Assembly: GCF_900109075.1 (NCBI RefSeq)
Contig: NZ_FNYS01000007.1
Location: 1-64,000 of the forward strand
DNA from: Myroides marinus
GTDB taxonomy: Bacteria > Bacteroidota > Bacteroidia > Flavobacteriales > Flavobacteriaceae
DNA length: 64,000 nt
Reading direction: 5' to 3'
In this document: positions 17,953-25,443 of the stretch, one piece after another
Layout of the letters: every line of letters begins with the position of its first letter
Numbering within the stretch: the first letter of the stretch is position 1
The notes under the pieces: generated by a model
Database searches by the model: none
Told to the model about the DNA's origin: nothing
The model's input: the letters and a program-made list of their open reading frames with translations, nothing else
Program-made: the position numbers and the translations under genes

Positions 17953-17959
17953 ATTACTA

Positions 17960-19309
17960 TTAACCAATATTATATTCAGTCATTTTACGATATAACGTCG
18001 TTAAAGCGATACCTAACAGTTCGGCTGTTTTTGTCTTGTTACCATTGGTGTGTTGCAATACCTTTTGGATATGTAATTTTTCTACTGTTGCTAAATCCAA
18101 AGCAATATTCTTATCACCCGTAGGTATATGCTTTTGTTGTACTTCATAAGGCATATCCTCTACCTGAAGCGAAGTGTGCATACACAAGATAATAGCACGT
18201 TCCATAGCATTGCGTAACTCTCTGATATTACCAGGCCAAGAATAAAGTTTCATAGCTTCTAAAGCCTCCTTAGATATAGAAGTTACAGTACTGCGTTGTT
18301 CTTCTGTAAACTGTTTTCTGAAACGTTCAGCCAACAGAGGAATATCATCTATACGCTCACGCAAAGCAGGTAGCCCAATTTCAAATACAGAAATACGGTA
18401 GTACAAATCCTCTCTGAAGTGTCCTTCTTTTATCTCTTTCTCGAAATCTCTATTCGTAGCTGCTATAATTCGTACATCTACTTTAGTTGGTTTAGTTTCC
18501 CCTATTTTTAAAAACTCTCCTGTCTCTAACACACGAAGTAACTTAGCTTGGAGCTCTATAGGCATCTCTCCTATCTCATCTAAGAAGATTGTTCCTTGAT
18601 GTGCTTCTTCAAACAATCCTTTTTGATCTTTAGTTGCATTAGTAAAAGAACCCGCTTTATGACCAAACAATTCACTCTCTAACAGATCTTTGCTAAAAGC
18701 AGAACAGTTTAGAGCAACGAAGTTGTGTTTAGCTCTTGTGCTTGCACGGTGTATTGCCTGAGCGAATACCTCTTTTCCGGTACCCGTTTCACCAGTTAGT
18801 AATACTGTAGCATTAGTAGGAGCTACTCTTTTTGCCAAATGAATAGCAGCCATAAATGCCTGTGACTTTCCGATTACTTGATCAAAGCCTGTTGTATCTT
18901 CTTCTTCAACTACCTTAGTCTGTTCCAGACTGCGATTAATACTTACACGCTCTAAGGCACGATATAGTAGAGGAAGTATTTTATTATTATCATCTCCTTT
19001 AGTAATATAGTCAAAAGCACCATTCTTAATCGCTTGTACCCCATCAGGAATATTGCCATACGCTGTAAGTAATATAACTTCAACTGTAGGATGCGTTAAC
19101 TTAACTTGTTCTACAAAAGCGACTCCATTACCATCAGGTAACTTCACATCGCATAAAACAACGTCTATTGGTACTTGTGCCAACTTTTTAGTAGCAGATT
19201 TTAAATCTTCAGCCTGATGAACTTCAAAACCTTCTAACTCAATAATACGAGATAACAGCTTGCGCAATTTCTCTTCATCATCAACCACTAAAATCTTTTG
19301 TAGAGCCAT
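17960..19309 (-). CDS. NtrC-family sigma-54 response regulator (probable Kdp regulator)
   Basis: A 449-residue regulator. I start it at 19309 (MALQKILVVDDEEK); an upstream in-frame ATG at 19378 only adds a hydrophobic run before the receiver strand. Domains: receiver (1-120, phospho-Asp in VVLCDVKLPDG), AAA+ sigma-54 interaction domain (Walker A GETGTGKE, GTIFLDEIGEMP), Fis-type helix-turn-helix (KTKTAELLGIALTTLYRKM). The GAFTGA loop reads GSFTNA, a departure at two positions in the loop that contacts sigma-54. It lies two genes from the kdp operon, as the likely partner of the split KdpD kinase. Confidence 0.9.
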   Translation of the reverse strand: MALQKILVVDDEEKLRKLLSRIIELEGFEVHQAEDLKSATKKLAQVPIDVVLCDVKLPDGNGVAFVEQVKLTHPTVEVILLTAYGNIPDGVQAIKNGAFDYITKGDDNNKILPLLYRALERVSINRSLEQTKVVEEEDTTGFDQVIGKSQAFMAAIHLAKRVAPTNATVLLTGETGTGKEVFAQAIHRASTRAKHNFVALNCSAFSKDLLESELFGHKAGSFTNATKDQKGLFEEAHQGTIFLDEIGEMPIELQAKLLRVLETGEFLKIGETKPTKVDVRIIAATNRDFEKEIKEGHFREDLYYRISVFEIGLPALRERIDDIPLLAERFRKQFTEEQRSTVTSISKEALEAMKLYSWPGNIRELRNAMERAIILCMHTSLQVEDMPYEVQQKHIPTGDKNIALDLATVEKLHIQKVLQHTNGNKTKTAELLGIALTTLYRKMTEYNIG

Positions 19310-19442
19310 ATTTATAGTTAAATAATAATACGTGCTAAAGGTATAAAGAAAGGAAGATAACTCTATAAATAATCCCATATTTTACTAAGATGCTATAAGA
19401 GTATCCAACTTCTTAGTTAGGGGGAAATAAACACCTATAAAA

Positions 19443-19476
19443 AAAAGCGATTAACCTACAAAGATTAATCGCTTTT
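19443..19476 (-). terminator. Terminator after lpxD
   Basis: A perfect 12-bp stem AAAAGCGATTAA / TTAATCGCTTTT with a 10-nt loop. On the minus strand a run of T follows. It is 19 bp downstream of the lpxD stop. Confidence 0.85.
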
Positions 19477-19494
19477 GATCTTAATATGAATATA

Positions 19495-20499
19495 CTAATT
19501 CTTCACTCCTCTATTTGTCACTAACTGTTTTAAAGCAGCCCATTGTCTTAAAGTAGTCTTTGCTTCTTGAGCAGGATATCCTAATACGGTCTTACCAGCA
19601 GCTACATCACCAGTCACTCCAGAACCTGCACCTACTACAGCTCCTTGACCTATCGTAACGTGATCTTTGATAGAAGCACTACCTCCGATAACTACAAAGT
19701 CTTCTAACGTTACAGAACCTGCTAATCCACTGTTACCAGCCATTACACAGAACTTACCTAATACACAGTTATGTCCTATTTGCACTAAATTATCAATCTT
19801 ACATCCATCACCTATAATAGTAGCACTAAACTTACCTCTATCTACACAAGAGTTTGCTCCTATTTCTACATAATTTCCTATTTCTACATTTCCTATCTGT
19901 GGAATCTTTACTAATCCAAACTCAGGAGATGGGCAAAAACCAAAACCATCTGCTCCTATTACTGCATTAGGGTGCAAAATACAGTGCGATCCTATTTTAC
20001 TGCGTTCACGAACTACCACTCCTGACCATAAGACAGTGTGATCACCTATTTTACTATCATCTAAAACAGTAGAATTAGGATACATAATAACATTCTTTCC
20101 TATAACTACATTTTCTCCTACAACACATCCAGCACCGATCTTAGCTCCTTCACCAATCACTGCAGAACTTGCAATACTCGCATTATCATGAATATCTACT
20201 ATGAACTCAGGCATCTTAGGTGCAAATAAAGTTAATAATCTCGCTAAAGCAAGATCTACATTATCCACTTTTATAAAAGCTCTATCATCACCAGGTAAGA
20301 TTGATATGTCCTTATTTACAATAGCTACAGAAGCTTTTGAATCATTCCATAATCTTTCATATTTTTTATTTCCAATAAAAGATATCTGCCAGTCCTCTGC
20401 CTTCTCCAGTTGCTCTGCTGCTTTAATTTGTTTTAATGTACTGCCTATAACAGTTCCATTAAGAACGTCGTTTAATTCATTTAGTGAATAAGATCTCAT
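19495..20499 (-). CDS. lpxD: UDP-3-O-acylglucosamine N-acyltransferase
   Basis: A 334-residue lipid A biosynthesis enzyme that adds a hydroxy-acyl chain from acyl-ACP to the 2-amino group of UDP-3-O-acylglucosamine in the cytosol. The N-terminal UDP-binding domain (1-100) precedes a left-handed beta-helix of hexapeptide repeats (about 105-300), with IGHNCVLGKFCVMAGNSGLA carrying the family's catalytic-region His. Length is typical. Many Flavobacteriia have two LpxD paralogues, so acyl specificity is uncertain. Monocistronic, with its own terminator. Confidence 0.92.
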   Translation of the reverse strand: MRSYSLNELNDVLNGTVIGSTLKQIKAAEQLEKAEDWQISFIGNKKYERLWNDSKASVAIVNKDISILPGDDRAFIKVDNVDLALARLLTLFAPKMPEFIVDIHDNASIASSAVIGEGAKIGAGCVVGENVVIGKNVIMYPNSTVLDDSKIGDHTVLWSGVVVRERSKIGSHCILHPNAVIGADGFGFCPSPEFGLVKIPQIGNVEIGNYVEIGANSCVDRGKFSATIIGDGCKIDNLVQIGHNCVLGKFCVMAGNSGLAGSVTLEDFVVIGGSASIKDHVTIGQGAVVGAGSGVTGDVAAGKTVLGYPAQEAKTTLRQWAALKQLVTNRGVKN

Positions 20500-20672
20500 A
20501 AATTTCGTTTTTGGTATTTTGTTTAATTAAAACGAAGAAAAACAAAAAACATTACAATACAAAATCAAATTATTTTATTTTCAATAATAATAAGTCAATT
20601 TCTTTTAAAAGTTATCAATCACTAAAAAAATAATCACTATTTATTTACTTTAAGCCATTCTAAACAATAAAA

Positions 20673-20701
20673 AATGGCTACTCTGTAATAGAGTAGCCAT
20701 T
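20673..20701. terminator. Terminator hairpin, inverted near-copy of the one at 1373
   Basis: AATGGCTACTC / GAGTAGCCATT with a 7-nt loop TGTAATA, directly downstream of the membrane protein at 20718-21230. On the minus strand it is followed by TTTTATTG. The core GGCTACTC-loop-GAGTAGCC repeats the 1373-1403 terminator in reverse. Confidence 0.75.
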
Positions 20702-20717
20702 AGCATTATCGTTATCC

Positions 20718-21230
20718 CTATTCTTCTTCTTTATTCCACTTGACAAACCACTTTGCTATTCTACCGAAGTTGGTAATCATTAAGAACCCTAATATTAAAT
20801 TAGCAAAAGCAGTAAAAGAACTATAGATGTCAAAAGGAAGCATATTTCCATTTCTGACTGCTGTAGCAAATCGCTGTATAATCCACAATATCATATAAGA
20901 CAGATTACTTGCTACAAGTATTATACCTAGAATAAAAATTCCTATCTTGACAATATCGACATTTTTCATATTATCTAAGGCAATAAAGTCTCTTTCATAT
21001 CCTTTATTTAAACGAAATACCCCGACTATCTTTTCTGCAAATAACATCAAGACAAGTGAACACACTATAAAAATAAGGTAATACCCTATCTCTATTTTTT
21101 GTTCACTAAGTGAAGTTCCATCCTGAACTATTGTATAAAACACTGTATTTAGTAACGAAACTAGATAAGTAAAGAAGGTATAAAACCCTATCAATTTTAA
21201 TAATGCAGTAAACAGATCTTTCTTGCTCAT
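20718..21230 (-). CDS. Hypothetical four-helix membrane protein
   Basis: A 170-residue protein with predicted transmembrane helices at about 12-34, 48-66, 93-118 and 137-156. I do not recognise the family; the layout (helical pairs with a cytosolic loop containing RLNKGYERDFIALDNMKNVD) is loosely like small DUF2975-type proteins. It ends KWNKEEE. No operon partner. Its own terminator follows directly. Confidence 0.7.
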   Translation of the reverse strand: MSKKDLFTALLKLIGFYTFFTYLVSLLNTVFYTIVQDGTSLSEQKIEIGYYLIFIVCSLVLMLFAEKIVGVFRLNKGYERDFIALDNMKNVDIVKIGIFILGIILVASNLSYMILWIIQRFATAVRNGNMLPFDIYSSFTAFANLILGFLMITNFGRIAKWFVKWNKEEE

Positions 21231-21295
21231 AGCTACTCTTTTAAGGTATTAGAGTACCTAATATACAACAGTTTAAGGGATTTACCTATATATTA

Positions 21296-21329
21296 TCTAC
21301 TCACAACTATACATTGTCTTCTCTATATC
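21296..21329 (-). pseudogene. Decayed 3' tail of a second metallo-hydrolase gene
   Basis: These 34 bp are identical, except at one base, to 21971-22004, the end of the adjacent hydrolase gene. In the same frame it reads EKTMYSCE then a stop, preceded by IFYDI where the intact gene has LFYHDM. No further homology is visible upstream, so it is a fragment. Confidence 0.65.
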
Positions 21330-21600
21330 GTAGAAGATGGTATTATTTAATAAGCTTAACTATTTTCAGAATTATACCTAATAAAGGCTTCTTAAAAATT
21401 ATAAAAGTGTCCCTATTCTAAGCCCAGTGTTTATAAGGGTTTGAAGGGGGGGGGTCAAAAAACTGTCCCTTTTACAAAAAATAACACATTAATTTACAAT
21501 GATTTACATATTGCCAATTTATTAATTAGAGATTTAGTGTCCTTTTTTCATTTTCCAATAAGAAATAATTTTGTAGAATAATATTTTAAACAATAACGTT
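21330..21600. other. Spacer with a nine-G run and repeated GTCCCT words
   Basis: This gene-poor spacer holds a nine-G homopolymer at 21446-21454, unusual in such AT-rich DNA. Near-identical words GTGTCCCTATT (21407), CTGTCCCTTTT (21463) and GTGTCCTTTTT (21537) recur in it. TAATTTTG at 21566-21573 is a plausible -7 element for the next ORF. Confidence 0.45.
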
Positions 21601-21873
21601 ATGGCAAAACTAGAAAATGCTTTTATGATGAAATACTTGGATCAAATAAGACGCACTGCTTACGTAGCAAATAACCTTATAAACCTTATCAATAAGATTG
21701 AAAAAGTTTACTCTGATAATCAATTACAATTAATAAAAAGTATTATTATTGATAACATTATTTTAGAAAGCCCTAGTAGGATTCCATATTATAAGGAAAT
21801 TGAAGTTGTAAGAGGATGTATTTATAATTTGGATACATGGTTAATAAACAACAATATTAAGCATCAGTTTTAA
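21601..21873 (+). CDS. Small hypothetical protein (90 aa)
   Basis: A 90-residue, probably mostly helical soluble protein starting MAKLENAFMMKYLDQIRRTA. I do not recognise it. A -7 motif TAATTTTG ends 27 bp before the ATG, giving a short leader and support that it is expressed. It sits alone between two copies of the hydrolase 3' tail (21296 and 21971), so it may have arrived with the rearrangement that produced them. Confidence 0.5.
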   Translation: MAKLENAFMMKYLDQIRRTAYVANNLINLINKIEKVYSDNQLQLIKSIIIDNIILESPSRIPYYKEIEVVRGCIYNLDTWLINNNIKHQF

Positions 21874-21971
21874 GTAGTCTTTTAGTATTAATCCTCTTTT
21901 AATAATTACTTACAAGGGGATTAAGCTAATTATTAATGCTTATCTTACTTCTTTTAGCAGTATTACCCTGT

Positions 21972-22700
21972 CTACTCACAACTATACATTGTCTTCTCCA
22001 TATCATGATAGAACAGCACAGTCCAATGTTCTGCTTCCACTTGTATCTTCCACTCTGTACGCCATTTCATGGCTAGCTTACCGTCATAATCACTCTTAAA
22101 GGCCATATTGTATTCTAAGTAATTGTATTTTGGTAAATTGTCTGCTCCATAAAAGATAATTTGATCATCCTCTTTTACCCAAAACACCTGCATATAAGGT
22201 GAATGTCCTCCTACTACTTGATATGAGAAATGCTCATCAATATCTCCTTTATCCTCATTCATCCAAATAATATTAGGCAATGCTAATACCTCATCTAAAA
22301 TATCGTAATCAAAAGACACATCATCCATGGATAATTCTGCAAAAGCAACTTCTCTACGCTGTATATAAATCTTCGCATTGGGATAACGGCATACATATCC
22401 ACTATCTGTCTCTTCTACCAATCCATTGATATGATCCTTATGTAAATGTGATAATAGTATTCTGTCTATATCCAGAGGAGTTAATCCTTCCTTTGCTAAT
22501 AACTCATCTATCTTGTACTTTCCATCTTCATTATACCCTAATCCTACATCTAAAAGCGTGTTATGTGTATCTGTAATTATTAAGAAGGGCTGAACAGCCA
22601 ACTGTATTTCTGTGGTTAATACTTTATCTCCTATTGGCAAAAAGTTTTTTACCTCATCTTCATAAAAATCTCCTTCTTTTAGAGGAACTACTTTAATCAT
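21972..22700 (-). CDS. Metallo-beta-lactamase-fold hydrolase
   Basis: A 242-residue hydrolase with the zinc motif in LLSHLHKDHING (HxHxDH, about residues 84-95), a downstream metal His in VVGGHSPYMQVF and a further Asp in FYGADNLPK. The fold covers lactonases, RNases and thiolesterases, so the substrate is open; N-acyl homoserine lactonase-like or general metabolite hydrolase are possibilities. A perfect -7 element TATCTTTG lies at 22723-22730 on its strand. Its last 14 codons are duplicated at 21296-21329. Confidence 0.87.
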   Translation of the reverse strand: MIKVVPLKEGDFYEDEVKNFLPIGDKVLTTEIQLAVQPFLIITDTHNTLLDVGLGYNEDGKYKIDELLAKEGLTPLDIDRILLSHLHKDHINGLVEETDSGYVCRYPNAKIYIQRREVAFAELSMDDVSFDYDILDEVLALPNIIWMNEDKGDIDEHFSYQVVGGHSPYMQVFWVKEDDQIIFYGADNLPKYNYLEYNMAFKSDYDGKLAMKWRTEWKIQVEAEHWTVLFYHDMEKTMYSCE

Positions 22701-23176
22701 TGTCTTTGTGAGTTTAAGAATACAAAGATAAGGAGAATCACCAAATTGCTAAGATTGAACATAGAATATACTATATATCTTAATCATCTTTATAAAAAAC
22801 GTACCTTTGTATTACCTCAACAACAAGGGATTACTTCTTTCTATATCCTTTCAAAAGAACACTCTATTATTTTCAATTCCTTTATTATTCTATATCCCAT
22901 TTAGTCTCAGTTCTGTTTTATACACAATGATTCAATAGTGACTTAACTATGTGTCCGCAGTAACTCCGTTATTTCTATTATTTTAACGGACTCACTACGG
23001 ACTCATCACGAACTCACAACGGAGTTATTCAAACTAAAACCCTAAAAAAACTTAACGATTAGAGCTACTACATAAAGTCAAAAAAATAATTAAACCTTTC
23101 GAGGTGAAGAAAAGAAAGGATTTTATGTTAGGCCAACACAGAAATAAACAGTTGATTTACAACAAATATACACAAA
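22701..23176. other. Gene-free region with repeat cluster
   Basis: No credible ORF. It includes the hydrolase -7 element (22723-22730), a plus-strand TACCTTTG (22802-22809) that could start an untranslated RNA, and the tandem/inverted repeat cluster at 22940-23029. Confidence 0.45.
22940..23029. repeat. Four 11-bp tandem units with an inverted pair
   Basis: Units ACGGACTCACT, ACGGACTCATC, ACGAACTCACA and ACGGAGTTATT run from 22986 to 23029 with exact 11-bp period. Upstream, GTCCGCAGTAACTCCGTT (22953-22970) is an imperfect inverted copy of the first two units across a 14-nt loop. Confidence 0.6.
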
Positions 23177-23212
23177 AAAGGCTTGTTCTATCTAATGATA
23201 AAACAAGCCTTT
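23177..23212 (-). terminator. Terminator of the thr operon
   Basis: Stem AAAGGCTTGTT / AACAAGCCTTT (11 bp), 14-nt loop, followed on the minus strand by TTTTG. It is 21 bp after the thrC stop. Confidence 0.82.
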
Positions 23213-23232
23213 AAAACATTTAAAATTTCACT

Positions 23233-24522
23233 CTATTTCAATAGTACATTCTTTAGTTCCTCATAGTTCTTAATCACTGTACTTTTCTTTTCTCCATTCA
23301 TAATTTCTTTTAATCCCTCAGGTATTGGGATTTCTATCTTTAATAAATCCTCTATACATTCAGGAAACTTAACAGGATGTGCTGTCCCTAAGAATACACC
23401 TGTGAAATCATCGTGTTGTTTAGCATGTTCCTTTATTCCAAGATATCCTACAGCTGCGTGAGGATCTAACATATAACCATCTTTCTGATACTGTTCCTTT
23501 ATCATCGCTAGAGTCTGTGCGTCTGTAAACGAATAAGCTGATAAATCCTGATGTAACTCCTCAGCATCTTTAGCAAATAGCTCTAGAATACGCACAAAGT
23601 TACTTGGATCACTCACATCCATTGCATTCGATATCGTCTCTATAGTTTGCTTAGGTGCATAAGCTTTATTAGAAAAGAAACGCGGTATCGTATCATTGGC
23701 ATTCGTAGCTGCAATAAAATGAGCTATTGGCAAGCCCATTTTTTGTGCTAGCATTCCTGCACAGATATTGCCAAAATTCCCACTAGGCACAGAGACAACT
23801 AATGGCTTATCTAAATGCTGAAGTTCTTTATACATTAAAAAGTAGTAGAACATCTGTGGCAACCAACGTGCAACGTTAATAGAATTAGCTGAAGTCAATC
23901 TACATTCTTTTAACTCAGCATCCAAAAAAGCGTTTTTTACCATTGCTTGACAATCATCAAAACTACCTTCTACTTCAATAGCTTTAATATTCTTACCTAA
24001 TGTAGTCAACTGTTTCTCCTGGATACTGCTCACTTTTCCCTTTGGATAAAGAATCACAACCTCTATCCCCTCTACATCATAAAAACCATGTGCTACTGCT
24101 CCTCCTGTATCCCCTGAAGTAGCAACAAGAATAGTCACTTTCTCTTTTTTGCCTTTGACAAAGCTTCTCAAACATCTTGACATAAACCCTGCTCCGACAT
24201 CTTTAAATGCCAATGTAGGTCCATGAAATAGCTCTAACGTATAGACATCTTTATCTATAGGTATTACAGGAAAATCAAAAGCTAAAGTCTCTGTTACGAT
24301 TTGCAATAACTCCTGTTGGTCAATATCATCTCCAACAAAAGGGGTGATAACCTCTAAAGCTATTTGTTCTTTACTCAACTGTTTTATATTGTCAAAGAAG
24401 GCTTTGTCTAATCGAGGGACTTCCATTGGAAAGTACAGTCCTTTATCCTCCGCAATACCTTGTATAGCAGCTTCTCTAAAAGAAGTCGTAATCTGTGGGT
24501 TATTTAAACTGTAATATCTCAT
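23233..24522 (-). CDS. thrC: Threonine synthase
   Basis: A 429-residue PLP enzyme converting O-phosphohomoserine to threonine, the last step of the pathway. The N-terminus MRYYSLNNPQITTSFREAAI and the PLP-Lys motif GPTLAFKDVGAGF (about residues 105-117), plus the phosphate loop VATSGDTGGAVAHGF, are diagnostic. Length fits the long (Gram-negative) form. It overlaps thrB by 4 nt, giving a tightly coupled thrABC operon. Confidence 0.97.
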   Translation of the reverse strand: MRYYSLNNPQITTSFREAAIQGIAEDKGLYFPMEVPRLDKAFFDNIKQLSKEQIALEVITPFVGDDIDQQELLQIVTETLAFDFPVIPIDKDVYTLELFHGPTLAFKDVGAGFMSRCLRSFVKGKKEKVTILVATSGDTGGAVAHGFYDVEGIEVVILYPKGKVSSIQEKQLTTLGKNIKAIEVEGSFDDCQAMVKNAFLDAELKECRLTSANSINVARWLPQMFYYFLMYKELQHLDKPLVVSVPSGNFGNICAGMLAQKMGLPIAHFIAATNANDTIPRFFSNKAYAPKQTIETISNAMDVSDPSNFVRILELFAKDAEELHQDLSAYSFTDAQTLAMIKEQYQKDGYMLDPHAAVGYLGIKEHAKQHDDFTGVFLGTAHPVKFPECIEDLLKIEIPIPEGLKEIMNGEKKSTVIKNYEELKNVLLK

Positions 24523-25442
24523 GGCAATACTTTTATTCCTTGTGAATTAATAGGTGATACGTGAATATCACATTCGTAATCTGCATCTTTCACTACCTCA
24601 CGCATAGCTTGGGCTACTTTCTCTGCAGCTTCTTTCCCTCTACTCAAGGCAAACACAGAAGGTCCTGCCCCTGAAATACCTCCACCTAATGCTCCTGCAT
24701 CATAAGCAGCTTGTTTTAACTCTGCATAATTAGGAATTAATAAAGAACGCTTTGGTTCTACGAACTCATCGTGTAATGAGTTTCCTATTAATTCGTAATT
24801 TGAAGTGTATAGTCCACAAATCAAACCACCTAGATTACCACATTGTTTAATGGCTTGTTTTAGCGTTACTGTTTGTTTTAATACAGAGCGAGCATCTTTT
24901 GTCTTCAACTCTATCTGTGGATGAATAACAGTAGCATATAGTTCCTCAGGAGCGTTAATATGCACAATATTTAAGGGGTCATAACTGTGTATAAATGCAA
25001 ACCCTCCTAATAAAGCAGGAGCTACATTATCAGCATGAGGAGCACCACTTGCTAAGGCCTCTCCTTGCATAGCATAATAAATCAACTCTTTATTAGACAA
25101 CGGACTACCACATAGAGCATTAATTCCATATACAGCACCAGCACTACTAGCAGCACTACTTCCTATACCACTACCTGCCTTAATGTTTTTATAGATTGTA
25201 ATCTCGAAGCCAAAATCTGGTTGCAACTTCTCTATCAAAGCTAAGGCAGCCACTCCTGCTACATTCTTCTCTACCTCAAGTGGTAAGTCAGCTCCAATGA
25301 TAGCCTTAATACGTACTCCTTTTTCTTCTGTTTTGGCGATTATCATTTCATCACCCACATTGTCTAAACACACTCCTAATACATCGAATCCACATGATAG
25401 ATTTGCGATTGTAGCAGGACAAAATATCTTAATTTGTTTCAT
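24519..25442 (-). CDS. thrB: Homoserine kinase
   Basis: A 307-residue GHMP-family kinase that phosphorylates homoserine. Motif 1 is FCPATIANLSCGFDVLG, the ATP loop is KAGSGIGSSAASSAGAVYGI (about residues 88-107) and motif 3 is GGGISGAGPSVFAL. Length is typical. It starts 1 bp after thrA and overlaps thrC by 4 nt. Confidence 0.96.
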   Translation of the reverse strand: MKQIKIFCPATIANLSCGFDVLGVCLDNVGDEMIIAKTEEKGVRIKAIIGADLPLEVEKNVAGVAALALIEKLQPDFGFEITIYKNIKAGSGIGSSAASSAGAVYGINALCGSPLSNKELIYYAMQGEALASGAPHADNVAPALLGGFAFIHSYDPLNIVHINAPEELYATVIHPQIELKTKDARSVLKQTVTLKQAIKQCGNLGGLICGLYTSNYELIGNSLHDEFVEPKRSLLIPNYAELKQAAYDAGALGGGISGAGPSVFALSRGKEAAEKVAQAMREVVKDADYECDIHVSPINSQGIKVLP

Positions 25443-25443
25443 C

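Noticed and set aside
22940..23029. CRISPR array
   Set aside because: Units are contiguous 11-bp repeats with no spacers and no cas genes.
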